From NCBI RefSeq assembly GCF_022513585.1, contig NZ_JAKWBF010000028.1, positions 1-64,000 of the forward strand: a stretch of DNA of 64,000 bases. Reading direction: 5' to 3'. Under the pieces are notes generated by a model, which saw only the letters and a list, made by a program, of their open reading frames with translations, had not been told where the DNA came from and searched no databases. Numbering within the stretch: position 1 is the stretch's first letter; every line of letters starts with the position of its first letter. This DNA comes from Gordonia gummivorans. GTDB lineage: Bacteria > Actinomycetota > Actinomycetes > Mycobacteriales > Mycobacteriaceae. Position numbers and translations under genes: made by a program. Positions 6,617-14,918 of the stretch are shown here, piece by piece.

Positions 6617-8296
6617 ATGGCGCACGTAATTACCCGACCATGTTGCAACGATGCCAGTTGCGTCAGCGTGTGTCCGGTGAACTGCATCCACCCGACGCCT
6701 GACGAGCCGGAGTTCTTCACCGCCGAGTCGCTGTACATCGACCCGGAGACCTGCATCGACTGCGGTGCGTGCATCGACGAATGCCCGGTCGAGGCGATCA
6801 TCCCCGACGACTCTCTCGAAGAACGCGACGAGCCGTACCTGCAGATCAACGCCGATTACTACAAGGATCACGACGTCGAAGGCGGGCTGGTGCCGCCCAA
6901 GAAGGCGCCGCAGCTGCCCGACAAGGAACTGCACGTCGCGATCATCGGCGCCGGCCCGGCCGCGTTCTACGCTGCCGAAGAGCTGGTGCGCAAGCCGTCG
7001 GTCAGGGTCGACATGTTCGAACGCCTGCCCGTGCCGTACGGCCTCGTGCGCGCCGGCGTCGCCCCCGACCACGCAGCCACCAAGGGTGTGGAGAAGACCT
7101 TCGCGTCGGTCGCGGCCAAGAAGAACTTCCAGTATTTCCTCAACGTCGAGGTCGGTAAGCACATCAGCCACGACGAACTCGTCGCTCGGTACCACGCGGT
7201 GATCTACGCGGTCGGCGCGGCAACCGACAAACGACTCGGCATCGACGGCGAGGACCTGCGCAACTCGCTGCCCGCCACCCAGTTCGTCGCCTGGTACAAC
7301 GGGCACCCCGATTTCGCGAACCTCGACGTCGACCTGTCGTCGGAGCGCGCGGTGGTCGTCGGCAACGGCAATGTCGCGCTCGACGTCGCGCGGATCCTGG
7401 TGTCCGACCCCGACGACCTCGCGAAGACCGACATCGCCGAGCACGCTGTCGCCGCCCTGCGCGACTCGAACATCGACGAAGTGGTGCTTCTCGGCCGGCG
7501 CGGCGTCGCCCAGGCGGCCTACACCAACAGCGAGTTCCTCGCGCTCGGCGACGTCGAGGGCGTGGATGTGGTGATCGACCCCGACGAACTCGTCCTCGAC
7601 GATGCGACGCAGGCCGCGCTCGACGACGACACGCTCGATTCGACGATCGCCACCAAGATCCGGCTCGCCCGCGAATTCGCCGAGCGACCCCAGACACCGG
7701 GCAACAAGCGCATCGTGTTCCGCTTCCTCACGTCGCCGGTCGAGATCGAGGGGACCGACGCCGTCGAAAAGCTCGCCTGTGTGCGCAACGCATACGCCGA
7801 GGGAGTCGCCGGTCGGATCGCTGTGACACCCACCGAGGACCGCTTCGACATCGATGCCGGGCTGGTGCTTCGGGCCATCGGATATCGCGGGGTGCCGGTA
7901 ACCGATCTACCCTTCGATGAGGGGCGCGGCGTCGTGCCCAACACCGAGGGGCGGGTGCAGGATGCCGCCGACGGGAATGTGATGCCCGGCCTGTACGTGA
8001 CGGGCTGGATCAAACGCGGAGCCACCGGAGGGATCGGGATGAATCGGATGTGCGGGCACGAGACCGCCGAAGCGGTGCTCAAGGACTTCGTCGACGCGAC
8101 GATCGACGACCCGACGACCTCGCGAGACGACGTCACCGACCTCGTCACCGATCGCGGCGCGCACCGCATCGCGCTCGACGGCTGGAAAGCCATCGACGCG
8201 GCAGAGAAGAGCGCCGGACGAGCCGCCGGGAAACAGCGCCTCAAGTTCGTCAGCATCACCGACTTCGAGTCGGCCGCCGCCGGAACGGCGCAGTAG
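6617..8296 (+). CDS. fprB: Ferredoxin-fused ferredoxin--NADP reductase FprB
   Basis: A 559-residue fusion. Residues 1-60 are a 7Fe-type ferredoxin: C9-x5-C15-x3-C19-P for the [3Fe-4S] site and CIDCGACIDECP for the [4Fe-4S] site. The rest is a GR-fold reductase with an FAD motif (IIGAGPAAFYAA near residues 109-120) and an NADP motif (VVGNGNVALDVARIL near 246-260). FprB moves electrons from NAD(P)H through FAD to iron-sulfur carriers and on to cytochromes P450 and other oxygenases. Two P450s and a ferredoxin are encoded 38-42 kb away and could use such electrons. A KstR-like box lies just upstream. The C-terminal about 60 residues after the ATGG.GIGMNRM segment match the family. Confidence 0.93.
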   Translation: MAHVITRPCCNDASCVSVCPVNCIHPTPDEPEFFTAESLYIDPETCIDCGACIDECPVEAIIPDDSLEERDEPYLQINADYYKDHDVEGGLVPPKKAPQLPDKELHVAIIGAGPAAFYAAEELVRKPSVRVDMFERLPVPYGLVRAGVAPDHAATKGVEKTFASVAAKKNFQYFLNVEVGKHISHDELVARYHAVIYAVGAATDKRLGIDGEDLRNSLPATQFVAWYNGHPDFANLDVDLSSERAVVVGNGNVALDVARILVSDPDDLAKTDIAEHAVAALRDSNIDEVVLLGRRGVAQAAYTNSEFLALGDVEGVDVVIDPDELVLDDATQAALDDDTLDSTIATKIRLAREFAERPQTPGNKRIVFRFLTSPVEIEGTDAVEKLACVRNAYAEGVAGRIAVTPTEDRFDIDAGLVLRAIGYRGVPVTDLPFDEGRGVVPNTEGRVQDAADGNVMPGLYVTGWIKRGATGGIGMNRMCGHETAEAVLKDFVDATIDDPTTSRDDVTDLVTDRGAHRIALDGWKAIDAAEKSAGRAAGKQRLKFVSITDFESAAAGTAQ

Positions 8297-8298
8297 TC

Positions 8299-9603
8299 GT
8301 GCGGGTCGCATTGTTGTCCTACCGCAGCAAGCCTCATTGCGGTGGGCAGGGAGTCTACGTCCGTCACCTCAGCCGCGAACTGGCGCTGCTTGGCCATTCC
8401 GTCGAGATCTTCTCGGGTGCGCCGTACCCGGAGCTCGACCAGTCCGCCATCGACGCCGGTGTCACGGTCACCAAGGTGCCCAGCCTCAATCTCTACGACG
8501 AGCCCGATCCGTTCCGGACGCCGCGTCCGGGGGAGTACCGCGACTGGATCGACGTGCTCGAGGTCGGATCGATGTGGACGGCGAGCTTCGGTGAACCGCT
8601 CACCTTCAGCCTGCGTGTCGCGCGGCTGCTGAAGGAGCGTCGCGACGACTTCGACATCGTGCACGACAACCAGTGCCTCGGCTACGGACTGCTCGACATC
8701 CAAAAGGCCGGGTTCCCGCTGATCGCGACCATCCACCATCCGATCACCCGCGACCGGACGCTGGCCGTCAAGGCGGCCAAGGGGTGGCGCAAGATCAGCG
8801 CCTGGCGCTGGCACTCCTTCCTGCGGATGCAGGGCCGGGTGTCGCGGCGAATCCCGGAGCTGCTGACGGTGTCGCGCAGCAGCGAGGTCGACATCCGCAA
8901 GGCCTTCGACATCCCGTCGGGCCGGATCACCACCATCCCGCTGGGCGTGGACACCGAGGTGTTCAAGCCAGGCGCCGGGAGCGGAGCGAGCGGGCCGAAT
9001 GTTACTGCCCCCGAGCGTGTACCCGGCCGGATCGTGTGCGTGGCCAGTGCCGACGCCCCGCTGAAGGGGGTGTCGTACCTGTTGGAGGCGGTGGCGAAGC
9101 TCTCCGCCGAGCGCGATGTCGAACTGGTGCTCGTGTCCAAACTCGACCCGAACGGGCCGTCGGCCAAGATGATCGACGACCTCGCCATCGGTGACCGGGT
9201 GTCGGTGGTGTCGGGCCTGGAGGACGAGGAACTCGCCGAGCTCCTCGCATCCGCCGAAGTCGCCTGTGTCCCTTCGCTGTACGAGGGATTCTCGCTGCCG
9301 GCGGTGGAGGCGATGAGCTGCGGGACGCCGTTGGTCGCGACCCGCGCGGGGGCGATCCCGGAGGTCGTCGGCACGGGTGAGGAAGCCGCGATCCTGGTGC
9401 CGCCGCGCGATTCCGGACGCCTGGCCCAGGCGATCGGACGCCTGCTCGGCGACGCCGATCTGCGTGCCCGGCTCGGGGCCGGGGGCCGAACGCGGGCCGA
9501 AGAGAACTACAGCTGGGCCGCCGTCGCCGCGAAAACCGCGGCACACTATGAGACAGTCTTGGCCAAGGCAGGGCTGCCGACCGAAGGGAAAACCGAGTGC
9601 TGA
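8299..9603 (+). CDS. GT4 family glycosyltransferase
   Basis: A 434-residue GT-B retaining glycosyltransferase. The N-terminal acceptor domain begins with RVALLSYRSKPHCGGQGVYV; the C-terminal nucleotide-sugar domain carries the GT4 EX7E signature in PSLYEGFSLPAVEAMSCGTP near residues 325-340, followed by GAIPEVV. Donor and acceptor are unknown. The GTG at 8299 starts two bases after the fprB stop, and the 3' end overlaps the methyltransferase gene, so the set is likely read as one operon. A Gly/Ser-rich stretch (GAGSGASG) between the two domains, around residue 225, looks like a linker insertion encoded by simple GGAGCGGAGCG-type sequence. It is soluble and probably acts at the inner face of the membrane. 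Confidence 0.85.
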   Translation: MRVALLSYRSKPHCGGQGVYVRHLSRELALLGHSVEIFSGAPYPELDQSAIDAGVTVTKVPSLNLYDEPDPFRTPRPGEYRDWIDVLEVGSMWTASFGEPLTFSLRVARLLKERRDDFDIVHDNQCLGYGLLDIQKAGFPLIATIHHPITRDRTLAVKAAKGWRKISAWRWHSFLRMQGRVSRRIPELLTVSRSSEVDIRKAFDIPSGRITTIPLGVDTEVFKPGAGSGASGPNVTAPERVPGRIVCVASADAPLKGVSYLLEAVAKLSAERDVELVLVSKLDPNGPSAKMIDDLAIGDRVSVVSGLEDEELAELLASAEVACVPSLYEGFSLPAVEAMSCGTPLVATRAGAIPEVVGTGEEAAILVPPRDSGRLAQAIGRLLGDADLRARLGAGGRTRAEENYSWAAVAAKTAAHYETVLAKAGLPTEGKTEC

Positions 9604-10322
9604 CAGTTGATTTCGACCGGCTGGGCGTGGGATCGGGCACCAAGGCCATCGACATCGGGGCGGGACAGGGCCGGCACTCCTTCGAGATGTTCCGGCGCGG
9701 AGCCGACGTCATCGCCTTCGACATGTCCGAGTCCGACATGGCCGACGTCGGCGAGATGTTCGACGCGATGATGGCCGAAGGGCACGTCCCGGCGTCGGCC
9801 AAGGCGCGTGCCGAGGTCGGCGACGCGCTGCGACTTCCCTACGCCGACAACAGCTTCGACGTGGTCTTGATGTCGGAGATCCTGGAGCATGTGCCGGCCG
9901 ACGAGGCCGCGATGGCCGAGATGGTGCGCATCCTCAAGCCGGGCGGACTCGCCGCGGTGACGGTGCCGCGCTATTGGCCGGAGAAGGTGTGCTGGGCACT
10001 GTCCGACGAGTACCACGAGGTCGAAGGTGGACACGTCCGGATCTACAAGGCATCCGAACTCTCGGACAAGCTGACCGCCGCGGGCCTCGAGGTCACCGGA
10101 ACCGACCACGCCCACGCCCTGCACGCACCGTACTGGTGGCTCAAATGTGCTGTCGGCGTGGAGAACAACGACAATCTGCTGGTCAAGGGCTACCACAAGC
10201 TGCTGGTCTGGGACATGATGAGCAAGCCGTGGCTCACCCGCGTCGGCGAGCAGGCGCTCAACCCGGTCATCGGAAAATCGGTGGCCCTGTATCTGCGTAA
10301 GCCCGACACCGCTTCTTCATGA
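9597..10322 (+). CDS. Class I SAM-dependent methyltransferase
   Basis: A 241-residue Methyltransf_11-type enzyme: motif I AIDIGAGQGRHS near residue 18, the acidic end of the second strand IAFDMSESDM, motif II/III VGDALRLPYADNSFDVV and the post-motif LEHVPADEAAMAEMVRILKPGG. It starts at a GTG four codons inside the glycosyltransferase end, so the two are coupled. The order suggests it methylates a sugar or lipid made by the preceding glycosyltransferase, but the substrate cannot be read from sequence. Confidence 0.85.
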   Translation: MLTVDFDRLGVGSGTKAIDIGAGQGRHSFEMFRRGADVIAFDMSESDMADVGEMFDAMMAEGHVPASAKARAEVGDALRLPYADNSFDVVLMSEILEHVPADEAAMAEMVRILKPGGLAAVTVPRYWPEKVCWALSDEYHEVEGGHVRIYKASELSDKLTAAGLEVTGTDHAHALHAPYWWLKCAVGVENNDNLLVKGYHKLLVWDMMSKPWLTRVGEQALNPVIGKSVALYLRKPDTASS

Positions 10323-11398
10323 CGGCGCTCCCCGTCGACGACGACACGTCGGCTGACTACCCGCACGTGCCCGGCGTGGTGAGCGCCGAGCAGATGCGGG
10401 CCACCGGCGTGGCCATCGTCGCCATGCAGGAGTCCTCCGGCGCACTGCCGTGGTTCCCGGGCGGCCAGACCGACCCCTGGGATCACATCGAATCAGCAAT
10501 GGCGTTGTCGGTGACCGGCTTCCACGACGAAGCCGAAGCGGCGTACGAGTGGTCGCGGCGCATGCAGCGCACCGACGGCTCGTGGCCGATCCGCACCGTG
10601 GTCGGCCGCATCGAAGACGACGGCGTCGACAGCAACTTCTGCGCCTACATCGCGGTCGGCGTGTGGCACCACTACCTCATCACCGGCGACGAGCGATTCC
10701 TGGAACGCATGTGGCCCGTCGTATGGTCGGCCATCGACTGCGTACTCCGATTCCAGCGGGAAGACGGGGCCTTCCGCTGGGGCGGGGATACCGCGGGCAA
10801 CATGTTCGACGAAGCCCAGATCACCGGCAACGCCAGCATCTTCCAGGCGCTCGACTGCGCGCTCCACATCGCCGTCGAAGTGGATCAGCCCGAAAAGGAC
10901 TGGATTCGAGCGCATTCCGCGCTCGGCGACGCCATCCGAACCGACCTCGCCCGCGACCGGTGGGAGATCTTCCAGCCGCCGTCGGAGCATTCGATGGACT
11001 GGTACTACCCGATCCTCGGTGGAGCCCTGCGCGGCACGGCCGGGCAGGAACTGATCGCGCGGCGGTGGGACGAATTCGTGGTCCCCGGCCGCGGCGTCCG
11101 ATGCGTCGACCACCGGCCCTGGGTCACCGGCGCCGAAACCTGCGAACTCGCACTCGCACTGGATGCGTTGGGCGACACCGACGATGCCATCTCCCTCATC
11201 GCGTCCATCCAGCATCTCCGCGATCCCGACGGCTCCTACTGGACCGGCCTCGTCTTCGCCGACGGCAAGCGCTGGCCCGTCGAGAAGAGTTGCTGGACCT
11301 CGGCCGCCGTCATACTCGCCGCCGACGCCGTCAGCCGCACCAGCGTCGCCAACGGCATCTTCCGCGACGTCCGCCAACGACTCACCGCCGCGCACTGA
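10319..11398 (+). CDS. Alpha-alpha-toroid protein, prenyltransferase/squalene-cyclase-like fold
   Basis: A 359-residue protein with repeated helical-hairpin signatures that resemble QW motifs of the terpene-cyclase/prenyltransferase superfamily: RMQRTDGSWPI, RFQREDGAFRWGG and QHLRDPDGSYWTG, spaced through the chain. Six-hairpin glycosidases show similar motifs. The DxDD acid of squalene-hopene cyclases is not seen in an appropriate place, so cyclase activity is doubtful. It overlaps the methyltransferase stop (ATGA at 10319-10322). Possible roles are sugar or isoprenoid processing within a glycoconjugate pathway shared with the two upstream genes. A dispersed repeat cluster follows the stop. 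Confidence 0.7.
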   Translation: MTALPVDDDTSADYPHVPGVVSAEQMRATGVAIVAMQESSGALPWFPGGQTDPWDHIESAMALSVTGFHDEAEAAYEWSRRMQRTDGSWPIRTVVGRIEDDGVDSNFCAYIAVGVWHHYLITGDERFLERMWPVVWSAIDCVLRFQREDGAFRWGGDTAGNMFDEAQITGNASIFQALDCALHIAVEVDQPEKDWIRAHSALGDAIRTDLARDRWEIFQPPSEHSMDWYYPILGGALRGTAGQELIARRWDEFVVPGRGVRCVDHRPWVTGAETCELALALDALGDTDDAISLIASIQHLRDPDGSYWTGLVFADGKRWPVEKSCWTSAAVILAADAVSRTSVANGIFRDVRQRLTAAH

Positions 11399-11417
11399 CC
11401 CACCGGTCCCTGCGCTC

Positions 11418-11565
11418 CCCTTCGAGGCTCGCAAGCTCGCACCTCAGGGAGCGGAAGTGGTCGCTCCCACCGTTTGCACCCCACCGCTCCCTGCCAGCGC
11501 TCGAGCCACCCGCTCCCTGAGGTGCGAGGAGCGCTAGCGACGAGCCTCGAAGGGCCTGGTGAGAC
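11418..11565. repeat. Dispersed inverted repeat, cluster A
   Basis: Two units of a genome-dispersed repeat. Unit 11418-11455 reads CCTTCGAGGCTCGC...GCACCTCAGGGAGCGG. Unit 11511-11565 is the opposite orientation, CGCTCCCTGAGGTGCGAG...GAGCCTCGAAGGGC. Each unit can fold on itself (GAGG/CCTC around AGCGCTAGCG-like cores), and the pair can fold together. It lies after the toroid gene and before an F420 oxidoreductase gene. All reading frames across it are artefactual. Confidence 0.8.
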
Positions 11566-11621
11566 GCCATCCTAGCTCTTTCACTCAGATGGCCCTGGTG
11601 ACCTGGCGCACAATCAACTAG

Positions 11622-11634
11622 ACTAGTGTCCAGT
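11622..11634. promoter_or_regulatory. Candidate operator upstream of the F420 oxidoreductase gene
   Basis: ACTAGTGTCCAGT is an imperfect palindrome (5 of 6 base pairs around a central base) 53 bases before the start codon. It overlaps a palindromic CTAGACTAG. A GTGTC(C/T) core also occurs at the 44.2-kb divergent promoter. Identity of any regulator is unknown. Confidence 0.3.
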
Positions 11635-11687
11635 CAACCGTCCGGCGCAGCCTCGGACGGCAGCAATGGCGCATCAACGGAGGGCCC

Positions 11688-12545
11688 ATGGAATTCGGAA
11701 TCGTGCAGTTCACCAGCGATCGCGGGCTCAAGCCGCACGTGCTCGCGCCACTGATCGAGGACGCCGGGTTTGCGTCGTACTACGTCCCGGAGCACGGTCA
11801 CATCCCCACCCGGCGTGACGCCGCGCACCCGCGCACCGGCGATGCCTCACTGCCCGACGATCGCTACATGCGCACCCTCGACCCCTGGACCTCGCTCGCC
11901 GCCGCGGCAGCAGTCACCGAACGCATCCGCCTCGCCACCGCCGTCGCCCTGCCCGTGCAGTCCGACCCCATCACGCTCGCCAAGACCATCGCGACGCTCG
12001 ACCACATCTCCGACGGACGCGTCACGCTTGGCGTCGGATTCGGTTGGAACCTGGACGAATTGAGCGACCACAACGTCCCGCCGAAGCGCCGCCGGACGAT
12101 GCTGCGCGAGTATCTCGAGGCGATGCGCGCGCTGTGGACCGAGGAAGAAGCCGAGTTCGACGGCGAATTCGTGCAATTCGGCCCCAGCTGGGCGTGGCCC
12201 AAGTCGACCCAGTCGCACATCCCGGTCCAGGTGGGGGCGGCCGGCAACGAGAAGAACTTCAAGTGGATCGCACGCAGCGCCGACGGCTGGATCACCACCC
12301 CCGGCGAGGAAGACATCGAACGATCGGTGAGCCTCCTCAAGCAGATCTGGGCCGACGCCGGACGCGAAGGCGACCCCGACGTCGTGGTCCTCGACTTCAA
12401 ACCGATCCCCGAGAAGCTCGAGAAGTGGCGCGAGATCGGCGTCACCACAGTGCTTTACGGCCTCCCCGACGACTCCGTCGAACGTGCGAGCGGCTACCTC
12501 GCCAAGCTCGCAGGCAAACTGGGCCTCGCCCCGGCTGTGGTGTGA
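11688..12545 (+). CDS. LLM-class F420-dependent oxidoreductase
   Basis: A 285-residue luciferase-like TIM-barrel protein. The features are GIVQFTSDRG at the N terminus, YYVPEHGHIP, RIRLATAVALPVQSDPITLAKTIATLDHISDGR (the hallmark stretch near residues 82-116), LGVGFGWNLDE, and the C-terminal ADGWITTPG. These enzymes use coenzyme F420 (or FMN) for hydride transfer to diverse substrates; its length and motifs match the TIGR03619-type subgroup. It stands alone between repeat clusters A and B. Substrate unknown. Confidence 0.85.
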   Translation: MEFGIVQFTSDRGLKPHVLAPLIEDAGFASYYVPEHGHIPTRRDAAHPRTGDASLPDDRYMRTLDPWTSLAAAAAVTERIRLATAVALPVQSDPITLAKTIATLDHISDGRVTLGVGFGWNLDELSDHNVPPKRRRTMLREYLEAMRALWTEEEAEFDGEFVQFGPSWAWPKSTQSHIPVQVGAAGNEKNFKWIARSADGWITTPGEEDIERSVSLLKQIWADAGREGDPDVVVLDFKPIPEKLEKWREIGVTTVLYGLPDDSVERASGYLAKLAGKLGLAPAVV

Positions 12546-12592
12546 GCGGCGCTACCACCGCTGCCTGAACTGAATCGCGAGGAACGCAACCA

Positions 12593-12730
12593 CCGCTGCC
12601 TGAGGTGCGACGAGCGCTAGCGAGGAGCCTCGAAGGCCCTGGTGACGGTCCCGGCTTGCTCGCCCAATTGCTTTGTCTCACCAGCCCTTCGAGGCTCTCG
12701 GCTAGCGCCTCGAGCACCTCAGGGAGCGGA
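12593..12730. repeat. Dispersed inverted repeat, cluster B (composite palindrome)
   Basis: Unit 12593-12645 (GCTGCCTGAGGTGCGACGAG...GCCTCGAAGGCCCTGGTGA) and its inverse 12675-12730 (GTCTCACCAGCCCTTCGAGG...GCACCTCAGGGAGCGG) flank a 29-bp spacer and make a large palindrome. A degraded extra end lies near 12558. It sits between the convergent F420 oxidoreductase and TetR genes. Confidence 0.8.
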
Positions 12731-12777
12731 AGGGCGGCGGCGCTGTGCGCCTCGAGCCGGCCGGGTAGGCGATGCGC

Positions 12778-13377
12778 TCACCTCGGCGCGGCGGTCAGTC
12801 CCGGCATCACGTACCGGTCGAGATAGCCGCAAACCTGCGCACCGTCGTCGATGTCGACGGTGTCGCCGGGCATTGTGCCCAGGCTGATGAGTACGCGCGC
12901 AACCCATTCCGACACCTCGGCGAGGTCGTGATCGGGATGGATCTCGCCGCGCTGCTGTGCGGCATCGACGTAGCTGCGCCAGAAGATCGCGAGATCGGGT
13001 ACCAGACCGCTGATTCCGGCGCCGGCGCACGCGGCGAACTCCTCGGGTTCATCGGTCCGCAGGCGCATGAGCAGGGCGCCGGGGTCGTCGTAGGCGCCGC
13101 GGCCGATGCGGACGCCGGCAGCCAACTGCGCGGAGAGCGAGTCGATGGAGTCCAACTCGCTGCGTGCACCGGACCAAAAGGATTCGTTGAGGCGCACGAT
13201 CGCAGCGCCGATCATGGCCGGTTTGTCCGGATAGTGACGATAAAGCCACGCGCGGGAGACGCCGGCCACTTCGGCCACCTGCTGCATCGTCGTCGCACGA
13301 ATTCCTTTGTCGGCCAGCAATTTCTCGGTGGCCGCCAGGAGACGCTCGGACACGGTCTCCGTCGATGTGTCGGTCAC
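12778..13377 (-). CDS. TetR family regulator of the monooxygenase operon
   Basis: A 199-residue TetR-type repressor. The N-terminal HTH is plain: LLAATEKLLADKGIRATTMQQVAEVAGVSRAWLYRHYPDKPAM. The GTG at 13377 is preferred over longer in-frame starts because GGAGGGG precedes it at the right distance and family members begin 10-15 residues before the HTH. It is transcribed divergently from the monooxygenase gene, with a perfect 10+10 inverted repeat between them, the usual arrangement for autoregulation and control of the neighbouring operon. The ligand is presumably an operon substrate such as a ketone or ester. Confidence 0.85.
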   Translation of the reverse strand: MTDTSTETVSERLLAATEKLLADKGIRATTMQQVAEVAGVSRAWLYRHYPDKPAMIGAAIVRLNESFWSGARSELDSIDSLSAQLAAGVRIGRGAYDDPGALLMRLRTDEPEEFAACAGAGISGLVPDLAIFWRSYVDAAQQRGEIHPDHDLAEVSEWVARVLISLGTMPGDTVDIDDGAQVCGYLDRYVMPGLTAAPR

Positions 13378-13468
13378 GTCCCCTCCGCCCTCGTCGTATT
13401 CGGCATGACGGCACTCTAACAAACCCAATAGACAGTTTCTCGAATCTGTATACAACGATGCGCGACTG

Positions 13469-13498
13469 GTGTAGACACAATGGAAATAGTGTCTACAC
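13469..13498. promoter_or_regulatory. TetR operator candidate (perfect inverted repeat)
   Basis: GTGTAGACAC at 13469-13478 and GTGTCTACAC at 13489-13498 are perfect inverted arms separated by 10 bp. They lie between the divergent TetR gene and the monooxygenase gene, 28 bp before the latter's start. Binding by the adjacent TetR is inference from position. Confidence 0.65.
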
Positions 13499-13526
13499 AG
13501 AGAATCTATACCGACAGGGGATGGGT

Positions 13527-14918
13527 ATGTACCGACCCACGACGGCGATCATCGGCGCCGGGATCAGCGGTTTGACCGCAGGAAAGATGTTGAACGACTA
13601 CGGCGTGCCGTACACCTGCTTCGACAGTTCCGACCGGATTGGCGGCAACTGGGCGTTCGGTAACCCCAACGGGCACAGCAGTGCCTACCGCTCGCTGCAC
13701 ATCGACACCTCCAAGCATCAGCTGTCGTTCCGCGACTTCCCGATGCCCGACGAGTTCCCGGACTTCCCGCACCACACCCAGATCAAGCAGTACCTCGACT
13801 CCTACGCCGAAGCGTTCGGCCTGCTCGAGCGCATCGAGTTCACCAACGGCATCGTGCACGCCGAGCGTCTCGGCGGCGGGGGATGGGAACTGGAAACCCA
13901 ACGCGGCGAACGACGACGGTTCGATCTGCTCGTCGTCGCCAACGGCCATCACTGGGACCCTCGATACCCGAGCTTCCCCGGTGAGTTCTCCGGCACAACA
14001 CTGCACGCCCACCATTACATCGATCCGCGCACCCCGCTCGAGTTCTCCGGCAAGCGAATCCTGGTGGTGGGCTTGGGAAATAGCGCAGCCGACATCGCCG
14101 TCGAACTGTCGTCGAAGGCGCTCGACAACGAGCTGACGCTGTCGACGCGCTCGGGTGCGTGGATCGTACCGAAGTACTTCGCGGGAAAACCCGCCGACAA
14201 GTACTACAAGCTGTCGCCGCACATCCCGACCTCGTGGCAGCGCAAGTTCATGCAGGTGATGCAGCCGATGACGGCCGGACGCCCCGAGGACTACGGGCTG
14301 CCGACACCGAATCACAAGTTCTTCGAAGCACATCCGACGCAATCGGTGGAGTTGCCGCTGCGGCTCGGGTCCGGCGACATCGTCGCCAAGCCCGACATCG
14401 GCCGGCTCGACGGCCCGACCGTCCACTTCGAGGACGGCACCTCGAGTGACTTCGACATCATCATCTACGCAACGGGTTACAACATCACCTTCCCGTTCTT
14501 CGACCCCGATTTCATCAGCGCACCCGACAACCGGATCGACCTGTACAAGCGAATGTTCCATCCCGGCATCGACGATCTGATCTTTGCCGGATTTGCACAG
14601 GCGGTTCCGACGCTGTTCCCGTTCGTGGAGTGTCAGTCCCGGCTCATCGGCGCCTACGCGGTGGGTCGCTATCGGCTGCCCTCGGTCGACGAGATGCACG
14701 CGACGATAGAGGCCGACACCCAGTACTACACCGGCCACATGCTCGACCGGCCACGTCACACCCAGCAACTCGACTACTCGCTCTACGAATACAACATGCG
14801 CACCAAGGAATTGCCTGCGGGGCTCGACCGCGCGCTCAGCAGCGGGCCACCCACGTGGGCGCATGTCGATGCGCCGACCGGTGAACTCGCGGTCGCGGCA
14901 GGAGGGGCCGAGAAGTGA
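13527..14918 (+). CDS. Flavin-containing monooxygenase (FMO / type II Baeyer-Villiger-like)
   Basis: A 463-residue class B flavoprotein monooxygenase. The FAD Rossmann motif is GAGISG (residues 10-15), the NADPH motif is VVGLGNSAADIA, and FSGTTLHAHHY at 154-164 fits the FMO fingerprint FxGxxxHxxx(Y/F) rather than the type I Baeyer-Villiger FxGxxxHxxxW. IIYATGYN is the C-terminal ATG motif. FMOs insert oxygen at N or S, and some act as Baeyer-Villiger enzymes on ketones. The start at 13527 is chosen because AGGGGA is six bases upstream; an ATG two codons earlier is too close to it. The stop overlaps the hydrolase start (GTGA). Confidence 0.88.
   Translation: MYRPTTAIIGAGISGLTAGKMLNDYGVPYTCFDSSDRIGGNWAFGNPNGHSSAYRSLHIDTSKHQLSFRDFPMPDEFPDFPHHTQIKQYLDSYAEAFGLLERIEFTNGIVHAERLGGGGWELETQRGERRRFDLLVVANGHHWDPRYPSFPGEFSGTTLHAHHYIDPRTPLEFSGKRILVVGLGNSAADIAVELSSKALDNELTLSTRSGAWIVPKYFAGKPADKYYKLSPHIPTSWQRKFMQVMQPMTAGRPEDYGLPTPNHKFFEAHPTQSVELPLRLGSGDIVAKPDIGRLDGPTVHFEDGTSSDFDIIIYATGYNITFPFFDPDFISAPDNRIDLYKRMFHPGIDDLIFAGFAQAVPTLFPFVECQSRLIGAYAVGRYRLPSVDEMHATIEADTQYYTGHMLDRPRHTQQLDYSLYEYNMRTKELPAGLDRALSSGPPTWAHVDAPTGELAVAAGGAEK

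Noticed and set aside
7519-9546. Long minus-strand open frame of 675 codons opposite fprB and the glycosyltransferase
   Set aside because: It crosses two well-supported plus-strand genes and has the Arg/His/Asp-rich composition of GC-driven antisense frames.
12605-12887. Short open frames across repeat cluster B (and likewise A, D, E, F)
   Set aside because: Their Ser/Ala/Gly-rich translations recur at every repeat copy, so they arise from the repeat and not from genes.
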